Shown: piece by piece, positions 22,140-33,676 of the stretch
How the letters are laid out: each line of letters opens with the position of its first letter
Numbering within the stretch: position 1 is the stretch's first letter
Source: Agarophyton chilense
Lineage: Eukaryota; Rhodophyta; Florideophyceae; Gracilariales; Gracilariaceae
DNA: 64,000 nucleotides
Reading direction: 5' to 3'
Assembly: GCA_030374765.1 (NCBI GenBank)
Contig: JARGXX010000086.1
Span: 806,001 to 870,000, forward strand
Notes under the pieces: model-generated
What the model was told of the DNA's origin: nothing
Database searches by the model: none
What the model saw: the letters and a program-made list of their open reading frames with translations, nothing else
Position numbers and translations under genes: made by a program

Positions 22140-22585
22140 TGTGAAGGAGCGGTGATAGATGTTGAGCCCTGTGAGGCACCGGGCTCTAAAGGATCTCGGA
22201 GATGACACGTGTACGGGTCAACCTCAGGTGGACTCATGTAGATTATTATTATTTTTTAATTAGAGTAATAGATTAACATTATAGTGCCAGGGAGATCCCA
22301 GCGCCTCGCCAGTACTATTTACTTGGCTCGAGTGACGCTTCTCCCTTAGAGTACGGTAGGCACTGTTAGGATACTAAGTAACTCCCTTTGGTATATTAGT
22401 TCCACACGTTGGTCTTCAATCCATCGTTTCCGTAGCTCCAACCTGTAGGACTACGTATTAAACGCCAGCCCATTGCACCAATTACTCTGGGAGTGCCGCC
22501 GTCAAGGATTCGAACCTTAGGACCCGCTCTACCACGCTACCACCGGTCGAGACCCGTACGTTGACCCAACAGTCATTGCGTTACA
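22140..22585 (+). repeat. Gypsy-2 5' LTR (LTR-B)
   Basis: 446 bp from TGTGAAGGAGCGG to GCGTTACA, matching 30594-31038 in direct and 11542-11987 in inverted orientation. It carries the antisense tRNA-like segment (B box GGTTCGAATCC on the minus strand, 22506-22516). Confidence 0.92.
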
Positions 22586-22769
22586 TTTTGTTTTCCCGAT
22601 TTAGAAACCATTGGAATTATTGAACGGACCACTGGAACGAAGAATTATTCGGATTCTAACCTTTGGTTTACAACCCCAACGGACCAGAAGTACAGGAGCA
22701 ACCGTCATTATAGATGCAGGAAACACACCCAACTGACCTGACCATAGGAATTCTACGGTAGGGCAAAGT

Positions 22770-24790
22770 GTGACTACAATGCCGGCGATGTCGCCTGACC
22801 CTCAGGTTGATACTCCTAGCGACTGCAGAAGCACAAGGAGCCAGCGGCAAGAAGTACTGACTCCACTGGATAACCCTGAAAGGATTCACCGAGAACGCAC
22901 GGTGGCAGCGCGTTTACGAGAACGCCTCACCAGGGCCACCTCTAGGCCAAGGACATCTCAAGGAGAAACCCCCCAGACCGAGGAAATTCGAGAAAACCTG
23001 CCTGCAGGTCTTGCCGACCTTCTCTGGCCCCGTCTCCGTGAGCTCTGCTCAACCCACGTGGATTCCATTATGGACATGCGACTCGCTACGACGATCGCTG
23101 AACATACGGATTACCTCATCGCGCGAATCGTCCTTAAGGTATTGGAGTCTAACTTATTCATAGACTCCCTCCTACAGGTCGTTCAAGGAGCCGTCACCCG
23201 CCAGGCAGGCAATTGCGTCCCTAGAACTACCCCACCACAAATTGACCATCCGGTCTCCATATGGCGACCCTTTACCGAACCCCCAGAAGCGGCGGTGTTA
23301 CCCGCCCCTCGCCGGGAATACCATCAGGAAAACACTATGGTGGGACAATCTAGGAGTAGAAGAGAAGCTACGCGTCTAGATCAGAGACAGGTGGCCCATC
23401 AGGGGAATCCAAGGGAGGGACAGGCGAGGAGCAGAAGAGAAGCTGTGCGTATAGATGAGAGACCGCTTGCCCCACCCGACGGATTATATGAGGTACAGCG
23501 ACCTCAGGGCTCCATCGGATCTGATAGAGAGATCGATCCTTTAGGTCCCTATTCCGCTGGAAAGAAAAGAAGCAACGGCAGGAGATAAAAGAAAAGAAGT
23601 AGCAAAAGAAGAGACCATTCGGACGCGAGTGATTCCGAATCGGCCTCGACCAAAATGACCGACTCGGAAGTGGATGAGGCTGCCGTTCGAGGCCTCAGAT
23701 CACTGACAACCACAAACGAACCTTTCCTTAAGTTTCTAGACTACCGGAATTACCGGCTGGCAGACAGGTCCGCGAAGTATTCTGGTTTGGCGGATCGCAG
23801 GATCGCCAAATGGGCCAAACGGATGCAATTAACCATTGCAGACAAGTTCTTGGGTTCCTATCTCATTGATGCCCTTAGGTTTCTCAGTTTGTTCCGTACG
23901 GCCTGCGATCAGAACAGAGTCCACGAGGGCGCCGCTCTTTACCTTTTCCAAGTCTTTCTTACAGGACAGACGCGTGACCGAGTGGTTTCGAAGATATCTG
24001 GCACAATTGACCTCGGGGATGCTCAAGACCGTGAGCTCTTCAGGTCATACCCTCAGGTTGTTCATTACCTCTTCGAAACTTACGCCACGGATGAAGTTAT
24101 AATGGATGCCCACCAGAAAGTCATATCCTTTAGGCAGAGCTCCAACATGACCGAATCGGCTTTCGCAGGCAAACTATGGAAGAAGGCTTACCGGTGTGGA
24201 AACGTGTTCTCCGAAGGACGGATTAAACGTCACTTCATCAGGGGATTGCTCCCTGCCATTCGGACATATGTGCGCAATTACCACACGGAAAACCCGCAAT
24301 AATCCTTCCGAAGGCTCGTTACCTATGCCGAGGGTTATGGAAAAACCTACAGGACCTCCAGGCATAACGCTGATATAAGCAGAGAACACGCAACTCCATT
24401 GCGTACACCCAACCAAGCCCATTTGGTTAGCTCCACGGAGTCGGACATGGATGCTTCATTCCATTACGCCAATTTGAGAGACATCCTTGCCGTCGATTTC
24501 AGTGCTCCTTCGTTCGTGCCCCCATCATATACCTCCCAGGGAACTACAGCGACCACTAAACCAGCTACACCCATGTATTCTCCCTTTCCGCCCCGCAAGG
24601 ACGTTTTTGTTTGCTCTCCAAGGGCCTGCTTCCTCTGCCTTGCCATGTCCCAGCATTGTGACTGCACGAGGAATCTGCCTAAGGACGCACGTAAAAACCT
24701 CCTAGCCCAAAGGGAAGTGTATTACCGGGTGCAGAGATCGGGAGGAATGTATAACAGGGCACAGCAACGAACCAAAGGGACCCCTGGAAG
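22770..24790 (+). pseudogene. Gypsy-2 gag, degenerate
   Basis: 22770-23588 is an Arg-rich N-terminal part with two similar ~27-residue units, each with RSRREA(T/V)R(L/I)D. 23655-24302 is the capsid-like core (AALYLFQVFLTGQTRDRVV, HYLFETYATDEVIMDAHQKV, KRHFIRGLLPAIRTYVRNY), ending at an in-frame TAA after which the same frame reads on. 24399-24800 contains a zinc-knuckle-like CFLCLAMSQHCDC at 24627-24665. Positions of core and knuckle parallel gypsy-1, which has little sequence in common. Confidence 0.72.
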
Positions 24791-25141
24791 CTCACGCTAA
24801 GCCACACCTCCGGATACTCTGATCAAAGCCCCACAGGTCCACGCCATTGTAGATCCTACGGAGGACCCCGTGGAAGAATCCTATCCTCAGAAAGAAACGG
24901 AAACCCCATCAGAAAACTCCTAGAAGAACGACTCGAGGCAAATCCTCCCTCTTCAAGCCCCTGCCTCAACCAATTAGACGGTCATGAGCCAAAGAGCTCC
25001 TCACCTCCAAATACGAACTACCCACAATGGACCACTCAGGATGAACCACAATGGGAACACAGTAACGATCCCGTCTGTATCCTCAGGAAAGAAAACTATG
25101 AAGTTCGAGTAGCAGTAGGACTTCGTTCCAAAAACTCTCGA

Positions 25142-27337
25142 GTGACCACAGCTGTATTAGACACAGGTGCTGCCCCCAACTTTGACCATCCTAAGCTACT
25201 CCCACTGGGTTGGAAAGATTTCGTTCAGGCAAGGAAGACCTCAAGAATTACCGATGCATCACGTAGACTAATGGACATTAAAGGAATAGTACCACTATAC
25301 CTCCAGGTCGGACAATTCAAAGTCCTCACGTGGTTCCTTGTATGTCCTAGCTTGGGCACTGAGGCAATCCCAGGGACCTCCTTTATCGTCAGATAAACTG
25401 AGGCCATTTATCCAAGCCTTAGGAAAGTCGCGTTCTACCATGCAACTTCCATCTCCATAACTGGTTCGGCCCCAGGGCCAGAAGCTAACCGCAAACGAGC
25501 GGTTGTCTCCGAAAACACGACTTCCAATAAGGTTCGCCTGTCCAAGGCCATAACGATACCCCCGATGACCCAAATAACTGTATCGGTCCATTCCCAGTTC
25601 TCAGGTCTCGTAACGAATCAGAACCACCCGAAAACGGCTCTGAAGCATATTACCTTGATGGCCAATGGAGTAATGGACATCCTCCCTAACAGGCCCTTCT
25701 TGGTCATAATCAGCAACTTTTGAGATAAACCCGTACGGCTACCTAAAGGTACAGTGATGGGTATCAGTTTACCCACGCCCGTGGCCATTATGGAAGTCCA
25801 AATGAATAACTTTGCGACGCCAACTCTCGACGAGGACGTCAAGTCTTGGGATGAGACGGTCGCCATCGACGCAGAATTCGAATCCTATAGGCCCCAGGTA
25901 CTTGATCTCCTCAGGGAATACCAAGTTATGTGGTCAGGTAGATTGGGCACAATCAGAGCCACTACAAACCGCATTGGCCTTCAGGATGATGCTACACCCC
26001 AGTTCCAGCACCCATACTGTACCGGCCTTAAAAGTAGGGAAATCGTCGCCGACGCGATGGACAAGATGCGCAAAGCTCAATTCAGAGAGCCGGCGCCTCC
26101 AAACCAATCCGAATGGGAAAGATTCCTTGTCCTCGTGGCGAAGAAAGATGGCTCGGTCAGGTTCTGTGTCGACTACAGGAAGCTGAACGCAGTAACCAAG
26201 AGGTCATACCCGATACCCCGCATGGACGACTGTCTGGATTCCTTAGCCAAAGCTGTCGTATTTACCACACTGTACGCTAACTTTGGATACTGGCAAATCT
26301 CTTTGGCCGATGACGCGAGAGCGCTGAAAACCTTTACCACCCATGAAGGTCTGTTCAGATTTACTCGCATGCCCTTTAGTTTGAACAATGCACCAGCCCC
26401 GTTCCAACGGGTAATGGACATTATACTGTCCAGAGTCAAATGAAAGTTCGCCCGGGTCTATTTGGATGACGTTAGAATCTTCTCAGTGACCGTAAAGGAA
26501 CACTTTCGCCACGTGAAGAAGGTGCTAACAATTTTACAGGACGCTGGGGTAGCACTGAAACTCCGCAAATGCACTTTCTTCCAAGCCTCAGTGGACTATC
26601 TCGGTCACGTCGTCCTACCAGGAAAGCTAAAGGTGGCCACAGGAACAACGAATGCGATTCGCCAGGATAAACCTCCTAGGACTCACACGGAACTACGATC
26701 CTTCGTGGCCTTTTGCAACGTTTACCAACGGTTCGTCCAAGGGTTTGCCAAGATCTCGGCCTCTCTCAACGCGATGCTGAAGAAAAGAACACCTTCGGAG
26801 TTCTAAGCCCTTTCCGACGACCAGTACGAGGCATTTGAGACCCTAAAGGACCAATTGCAGAACCCACCCATATTAGCTTTACCAAAACCCAATAGGCCTT
26901 TCGTCCTGGACACAGGTCCCTCTGATGTCCAGAAGGGTTGTGCATTGCTACAGGAACAGGAGTCACCGAAGGACTATCAACCTATTGGCTACTGAAGCAG
27001 AACGCTCACCAGCGCGAAGCGAAACTACAGTACGACCGAAAAGCAATGTCTAGCCATCGTATGGTCTGTACTGGCATTCCGTCCGTACCTCGAGGGAAGC
27101 AGGTTTACCATTAGGACAGACCATGATTCACTCCGCTGGTTACTCAAAATGACCGATGCATCGAGTCGCCTCTCTAGATGGCGCCTCAGGCTCTCCGAAT
27201 ATGACTACGAGATAACCTATAGACCAGGCATCACGCACAAGGCAGCGGATGCCCTCTCGCGAATCATTACCGACGGAACTGATGACACCCCATTGGACGA
27301 CCTAATTCCCACCCCCTTTACAGATTATGGACCTTAG
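25142..27337 (+). pseudogene. Gypsy-2 pol: protease, reverse transcriptase, RNase H
   Basis: Protease TTAVLDTGAAPNFDHPKLL at 25145-25200. Reverse transcriptase 25754-26806: VRFCVDYRKLNAVTKRSYPI, FTRMPFSLNNAPAPFQRVM, and after a stop at 26441 the catalytic box VYLDDVRIF near 26457. RNase H with ALPKPNRPFVLDTGPSDV near 26880, TIRTDHDSLRWLL near 27110 and ITYRPGITHKAADALSRI near 27215. Single stops separate otherwise good frames. Confidence 0.85.
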
Positions 27338-27559
27338 AACAATACGGGAACAGATGAACATATGGGTAAGGTTCAATTGGAGGATCCTGAGGTAAAGGAG
27401 AACGAAGTATACGTATTGGACTGGTAGACGGTACCGCCCAATTCGGCACCACCTCAGGTCCATGCGATAGCCCCGGAAGAAAAAGAGCTCCTCTATATAA
27501 CTATTTAGGAACCCCTACAGGCCCAGGTCGAACACGATTACTGCAAAGAAACAGCCTAA

Positions 27560-29390
27560 TTGGTAGGAACCCCAGGATACCTGTTCGATTATGACCGATT
27601 TGGACTACTATGTCGCCGCTCACCGCTGGATGGGGCACTCCAACGGGTAATACCAACTTCGCTAAGGGCGCCATTCCTATACTTCCCCCAATTCCCCCGC
27701 TTGGCTGGTCATTCTAGAGGCCCACGAATGTACCAGACCCTAAGGAAGTTCTTGTACTGGACACTAATGGCGCAGGACCTATAGCAAACCGCACGGAACT
27801 GTGCATCGTGCTCACAGATCCGAGGGTCTCGCGCCAACCATCAGGGCAAATTGAAGCTCTTCCCCGCCGCAGGTCCGATTCAATTTGTCGCAATGGATAT
27901 ACTTGGGCCTTTGTCTAATTCGTCACATGGGAAACGGGTAGTTTTGGTTATATATGATAGGATTACCAAACTTACCCAAGCCCTACCCCTCGGAAAGACA
28001 ACTGCCACGGATGTCGCCCCGGCCTTCTTGTCCCACCGGGTATATCCATGTGGCATGCCACTCTACCTCCTTACAGATAATGGCAGCCAGTTTGTATCCA
28101 AATTCTTCTCACACGTTTGTGATACCTTAGGAATCAAACATGTGACCATGACGGCGTACCACCCGCAGGCAAATGGCTAAGCCGAACGCTTCAACTGCTC
28201 CCTTCTGGACCGATTGGCACACTACGTATCGGAGCACCAAGTGGACTGAGACGGCTACGTTGAGCCACTCGTTCATGCCTACAACACGCAGATGCACGCT
28301 TTCACAGGGACAACACCGTTCGACTTAGCGCTAAGAAGAGCGCCGCCGCCGATAGCTGTTGGCCTTCAGGAGTCTATCATACCCCAGGACATAACCGAAG
28401 GAATGACTGCTACCCAGGCGAAGCGCTACTCGCGCCGACGCATCGATCGCATTATTCTATCGGCCAGAACTGTCCTAACCAAAGCCCAACGGCGCCACAA
28501 GATCAATTTCGACAAAGCCGTTTCGAACACACCGACCTTTGGGATAGGAGACCTGGTTTACCTGGACAGGCCACCGAAAGACAGTAAGGAACTCGAGGAC
28601 ACTACGCAAAAGCTCTTATACCGCTCTACAGGACCATACAAAGTCCTTAAGGCCAATGAACACACCATCACGTTTCTCATCGATGGCCTACAATACACCG
28701 TGTCTATTGACCGCGTGACACGAGCTCCCAGTTCCCCCGGACCACCAAAGTCCCAGCCCCCTGGCCCAACGGAAGCACCACGACCTCAGGTCGACTCTGA
28801 AGCCTCCACACCACCTAAGGCAGTTCCCGAGGACTCGACTAGCCGCACGGACACGATGGTTCGTTCCAACTATTATGAACCATCGCTCCCAACCGACTCC
28901 GATGGATCCGCCCCTCTGGACCACACTCTCTTTCCGGAGTATGAACATCAACAGGAATATTTGATTGAGCGCATCATCTCCGCCGGTCGGGGAGGAGATA
29001 GAATTATGTGCTATCGCGTCCGTTGGTTCAGCTACACAACTTAGGAATATACTTGGCAAGAGCCTCAAACCATTCCGGCTAATTCTATCGCCCGCTATTG
29101 GCGCAGAATCAGCCACTCGGAGCGCGGCCTTCAGGAGGGGGCAACCATTGGTCCGAATAATTCCAAAATGCTTCCCAAACCGCCTCCTGACACGACTGTT
29201 TGCCGGAGCACGACGGTTCGTCGTAGCTCTCGCATCAGGGAACCAAGTCAGTCCTTCGGAGACACCTGAGGAAGACCTGAGACGCTCACAAGATTGAACG
29301 CCGTCCCGGGGCGCGCACATTTGAGATACAAGAAGGACCTTAGGAAAGCACAAGCACTAATTTATTCAACTTATTCGAGTAAGTAACAGA
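27560..29390 (+). pseudogene. Gypsy-2 integrase and chromodomain
   Basis: LAGHSRGPRMYQTL (zinc-binding region) near 27700; after stops, FVAMDILGPLSNSSHG and LLTDNGSQFVSKFF give the catalytic Asp residues at 27851-28180. The frame breaks after AYHPQANG, just before the Glu region. 28292-29044 holds the C-terminal domain (GIGDLVYLDRP, LLYRSTGPYKVL) and a Pro-rich linker. A chromodomain follows at ~28955-29090 (EYLIERIISAGRGGDR, RVRWFSY). The frame tail QEGATIGPNN is shared with gypsy-3. Confidence 0.85.
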
Positions 29391-29451
29391 GGCCTAACTG
29401 CCCTCGGTAAGACCTCAAGGTTCGCGGAAGCGCTCCGAACACCAACAGGAC

Positions 29452-29962
29452 TCACTGGGGCGGCGCAGGAGTAACTTCGTCGTCCACATTTGAACCTGCA
29501 GGAGTGAAATCTGGACTAGGGTCACCCCAGGAGCCAACTAGACCACTTCAACCGGCCCCAATGAGCCGAGCAGGCTTCTTCGGCGGAGATTCACCTCAGT
29601 AACTAATGTCACCGTCGCAAACCTCCCGGTCACCCAAATTAAGACCATACCCGGCATCCAAGTCGTCAGTAACCCTCTGGGACATCATCTGTGCCTTCTG
29701 CTAGCGGATATTGACCATAGCGGTCTTCAGATTCTGACCATGTTGTACAACCGTGTCGTAGCGCACCTAGCGACGCTCCCAGAAGTAAGCTTCCCTAAGG
29801 ACTGTCGCAATGTCCATCGAGGCAGTAATACCAACGGGACGGCACAATGGCATGATGCTCTGCTCGTGGATCTCAACTGATGGTATGGTCATAGCGGTCC
29901 CCGGGGCGCTCTTAAGCTACTTGGTATCCAGAGAAGCTCCCTGCTTGGTTGTTTGAAGCCAT
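29452..29962 (-). pseudogene. Antisense frame downstream of gypsy-2 pol
   Basis: The minus strand between pol and the 3' LTR carries a protein-like frame. It starts MASNNQAGSFSGYQ (ATG at 29962), shifts frame near 29910, then reads MTIPSVEIHEQSIMPLCRPV, ASMDIATVLREAYFWERR, and after two stops VTDDLDAGYGLNLGDRE, ending PAPPQ at 29452. The matching frame in gypsy-3 (62119-62328) reads VTADLDARYRLNLSDRQ and ends in the same codon position (PVPAQ). Pol ends about 60 bp away, so the two are tail to tail. No family recognised. A TATA-like CCTTATAAG lies upstream near 30060. Confidence 0.5.
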
Positions 29963-30580
29963 GCTGGCGCTGCACACAGGTTGGTCCGCAGGGAAATGGA
30001 TAGAAAACCCGACGGAAGCGACATAGTTGGGAGGGAGGATGGCATATGGGACCGGCTTATAAGGCGATCGCGGCATCGCGCGCGATCAATGGAGGAATAC
30101 CGCGACGGGAAGAAGGAAAGATGAAACCGAATCGGGCAGGATGACTGACGTGACCTTGAATGGACGAAGCGTGCACCGTGGTTCACGGCGGACAACGCGC
30201 GTAGGGTCACCAAAGGAATACCGAAGGATAAAAAAAAGCGGCCAGGAACCCCCCCCCCCCGGTGCGCATACAGTACCTCATGTGAATTAATTGCCAACTT
30301 GGCGCCAAGGGTCAGGTCTTATGCACTGGTACCCTCGAGAATAATGGCGGTGCGACGCCCCGTCGCGCCCACTGGTAAGGAGAACAGCTGAGCCCCGGGA
30401 TGGCCATAAGAAGCCGACATGTCTGTCACGGCACCGCTCGTGTCCAGGCCATTAGAACGCTGAGGATCACGACATTCCAACCCCGAAGGCAAGATCGGAA
30501 GTTCACCCATAGGTCCAACTAGAGCCAGACTCCCAGGGAGGTGTGAGGAAATTTGGACTTCGCTGTGACGGTCGAATCCT

Positions 30581-30591
30581 AAGGAGGGAGA
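30581..30591 (+). promoter_or_regulatory. Polypurine tract of gypsy-2
   Basis: AAGGAGGGAGA lies two bases before the 3' LTR, the expected site for plus-strand priming. Confidence 0.75.
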
Positions 30592-30593
30592 TA

Positions 30594-31038
30594 TGTGAAG
30601 AAGGGATAATAACGGTTGAGCCTGGTAAGCCGGCTGGCCCTGAAGGATCTTGCAGGTGACACGTGTACGTGTCGACCTCAGGTGGACTCATGTAGATTAT
30701 TAATTTAATTTAACTAGTGTAATAGATAAACACTACAGTACCAGGGAGATCTCAGCGCCTCGCCAGTACTATTTACTTGGCTCGAGTGACGCTTCTCCCT
30801 TAGAGTACGGTAGGCCCCGTTAAGATTCTAAATAACCGCCTGTGGTATATTAGTTCCACTCTTTGGTCTTCAAGCCATCGTTTTCGTAGCTCCAACCTGT
30901 AGGACTACGCAGTAAACGCCAGCCCATTGCACCAATTACTCTGGGAGTGCCACCATCAAGGATCCGAACCTGAGGACCCGCTCTACCACGCTTCACCGGT
31001 CGAGACCCGTACGCTGACCCAACAGTCATTGCGTTACA
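30594..31038 (+). repeat. Gypsy-2 3' LTR (LTR-B)
   Basis: Direct copy of 22140-22585 with visible substitutions; begins TGTGAAGAAGGG and ends GCGTTACA followed by the CCACT duplication. The antisense B box at 30960-30970 has one change (GGTTCGGATCC). Confidence 0.92.
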
Positions 31039-31242
31039 CCACTCCCTGCAGAGATCGACACTGCCATGATGGGCTTTCTAGACCCGATTTTGCGGAGGGA
31101 CTGCTAATTCCCCTCCCCCTCAGAAGAAGGAAGAAGAAGAGAAGACTCGGTAAGACGAAGACAAGAAGACTCGACAAGACTAGAGAAGAAGAAGAAAAAG
31201 TACTTTGGAACACATGAAGTCATGGACATAGAAGAATTTGGT

Positions 31243-33176
31243 TTAAGTTATCGCCTCAAGGGTGTTGACGATATCTAAAGTCGGTCGAGGTACATACCCG
31301 CGGGTATGATTATTCAGCATGGCGGTAAGATCAGCACGATCTCCTTGCAGCTGTTCTTCGGGGAAGTCCGCGTCTAAGAGGAATTGTCTCAACGGTGCCA
31401 AAAAAGGATCCTCCACATCGCTCGGTTGTTGGGCGAACCCATGATGGTACCCCATCGACGGGTTGACACCCGATGCCATAGCCGTTGGTGGCGAAGCAGC
31501 CGTCATAGACGCAGTACCAGATAGTTCGGGTTCATCCTCGAAATCGAGTTCTGCATCAGCACCTAGAGCTTCTTCATACTCCTGATCTGCAAACTCAGAA
31601 GGTGTGGACTCGTACACATATCCAGTACGCTGATTTGGAGAGCACTCTCTAGGATTCGCACGAGGGTCACGAGCCTGATCAGAAGTGATTATCTGGCTGG
31701 TACAGGGATTGAACCATACAAAGTCTCCAGCATTAGCTGTGCGTCCCGGCGAATGATCTCTATTGCGCACCCTTGTGCATCTAGCTGATTGCTTCAATGG
31801 AACCCCATCCCAGTCGATACTGTCGATCAAGTCTACGAAGAGTAGGAATTCGTCATAATTGGCACGGGACCACAACACAAGGGAAAGATCGAGTTGTCTC
31901 GCATATCTCCGCGCTCTTGACGACATGTACCAAACCCTATAGGTATGGCATGCATCCCAAAGGACATAAGCTTCCATCTTGGCAATGATATCGGAGAGCA
32001 CGACCGTCCAGTACCCCGAGAACGGGTCGTTGATCAATGCGGAACCGATATAGGTTTTATGGCAGGATGAAGCTCCATCGGAAATCCACGAGGGCTCTCG
32101 ATCTCCGCCCAGTGTTCTGGCAGCGCGACATAGCGTCCGACGCGAGCATTCCACCTACTTCGATCAATCTCGATCATTTGGTATGGAACCAGGTATCCCA
32201 AGCGGGATCTCGTACGTTGTTCCCAACGAGGATAATCCCAGTACGGAATGTCTCTCTTATGGAGGAAGCGGAAGTTCGCACGGAGCAAGGGCCGGCGAAA
32301 GCAGAGTGCCGCGTTGCGTACATCGCGGGATCCGCGCCATTCGTTGACGTCGACTTCGTATAAGGTCTCGATGTACGAGTATCCTCCGCCATTCTTGCGA
32401 GCCATACAAGGATCCAGATTCCAGTCTCCAGTGAGAACGACCGTGCCAATGAACCGGTGCGGACGCTGGTATATCAGCTTGGTGAACCGAGTTCGGGCTT
32501 CGTCAATACTTTCGTTGGTATACCGGGCAATAGAGTTATCTGGCAGGGCACAGTGAGTAAGCCAATCGTGGCTGCAGGTAGCCGCATATGGAAGGCCGTC
32601 GGGAAGTTTACTGCCGAAGACGTATCGGGTGATCAACGCGTCATCGCGAAGAGCGACTGGGTCAGAGCAGGGAGCCTGTGCGAAGAGGTCAACATCGGCG
32701 AGAGGTTCTCGTCCCACCAAGTCTGTGGGATATGGATAGCTGCGTTGAGCCCGACGAGACGGCGCTCGAATGATCCCAGCGGAGGATACATAAGCCGTAT
32801 TCGACATCACATCTGAAGCCGGAGGCTGTAAGGGCAAAGATTGGAAACCCACGCGAGGAGACCGCATTGACCGGAAGATCGGAGGCACTGTGGCATGCAA
32901 ATCGAAGCCACTGCTGGCGTAAGGACCCTCGGAGGGTACGTCTCCGTTGTTGGAGTTTTGCAGCGCGTAGGGGTTCACCGCTGAGCAATTTGGAACAGAT
33001 AGTACATTCGTGGAGACGAAGAAATTTCGGAACGCGAAGCATGCTCCGGTATATAAGGACGTCTTGCGTCGCCGGTGCTTCGCGCTTAACGGGGGGATTG
33101 TGTAGTATTCTGCGCTTTCGGAATGCCGATGGAAGATTTTTTGGCTAAGTAGAATGATACTCATAAGTGAGTGCAA
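31243..33176 (-). CDS. Unknown protein antisense in gypsy-1, two overlapping frames
   Basis: Between the chromodomain and the 3' LTR of gypsy-1 the minus strand holds two long open frames: 33176-32034 (380 codons; its first ~30 lie in the LTR, and the first ATG outside is at 32867) and 32154-31243 (303 codons) in another frame, overlapping by ~120 bp. The first contains TNESIDEARTRFTKLIYQRP and VVLTGDWNLDPCM. The second contains YARQLDLSLVLWSRANYDEF and an acidic tail (EEALGADAELDFEDEPE). The likely original is one ~600-residue protein broken by a frameshift near 32040. No internal stops otherwise, unlike the gag and pol of the same element. No membrane segment or known motif seen. Pol ends near 31090, tail to tail. 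Confidence 0.55.
33091..33097 (+). promoter_or_regulatory. Polypurine tract of gypsy-1
   Basis: GGGGGGA, three bases before the 3' LTR at 33101. Confirms that the sequence 31044-33100 belongs to gypsy-1 rather than to gypsy-2. Confidence 0.65.
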
Positions 33177-33676
33177 CTGCTAGGATGAAGTTATGAAACG
33201 GCACCGGCAGATGGTCCATGAGGTGGTATGTTACACGTGAGACCTCGGCCTGCCACGACAACAGCGCATATACTGTAGTGTGTAGCCAAGTGGCAACCAT
33301 TATCCCGTACTGTAGAGGTGTTACTCGGCTAACCAAGTTTATATCTACATATTATTATGTGCGGCGCTCACCCCTGTGCACTGTACTTAAGGCACAGAAG
33401 AGAGCGCCGACTCCAAAGTAAAGGAGACAACAAAGGGGTTCACAACTCACTTGTTCCTTGTTCAGGATTCCTTAACCGGAGATCCGGAGAAGATACAACA
33501 AGTAGTTGTCCATTCAATAGTACCAACCACCCTCATTGGCGAGTGGGGCCTTACAACCCCCATTCGAGCTCGCTAGTGTTGTGCTCTACCACACCTTCCC
33601 CTTAGCCGCAAGCACCCATTGAGCAGTCCCGGACACTGTCTCAGGTGTCTGCTCTCTCCGTAGAGCGGATACTACA
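33101..33676 (+). repeat. Gypsy-1 3' LTR (LTR-A)
   Basis: 576 bp, TGTAGTAT at the start and ATACTACA at the end, an 8-bp inverted repeat. Matches 14413-14990. Followed by the GATCG duplication at 33677. Confidence 0.92.

Larger units (their letters stand above)
22140..31038 (+). mobile_element. Gypsy-2: chromodomain Ty3/gypsy element nested in gypsy-1
   Basis: 8899 bp with LTR-B copies at both ends (22140-22585, 30594-31038) and exact target duplication CCACT at 22135-22139 and 31039-31043. It entered gypsy-1 just past the chromodomain. Internal order: primer binding site, gag, zinc knuckle, protease, reverse transcriptase, RNase H, integrase, chromodomain, antisense frame, polypurine tract. 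It is the youngest large insertion by nesting order, but still has many stops. Confidence 0.93.
14413..33676 (+). mobile_element. Gypsy-1: chromodomain Ty3/gypsy retrotransposon, split by gypsy-2
   Basis: Bounded by LTR-A copies at 14413-14990 and 33101-33676 in the same orientation, with exact 5-bp target duplication GATCG at 14408-14412 and 33677-33681. Internal order on the plus strand is primer binding site, gag, protease, reverse transcriptase, RNase H, integrase, chromodomain, antisense gene, polypurine tract. Gypsy-2 sits at 22140-31038 with its own duplication. Without gypsy-2, gypsy-1 is about 10.4 kb. It interrupts the copia integrase-reverse transcriptase region. Confidence 0.92.

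Noticed and set aside
31039-33100. Assigning the antisense gene to gypsy-2 or to the copia element
   Set aside because: The CCACT duplication ends gypsy-2 at 31038, and the polypurine tract plus LTR-A at 33101 place this stretch in gypsy-1.
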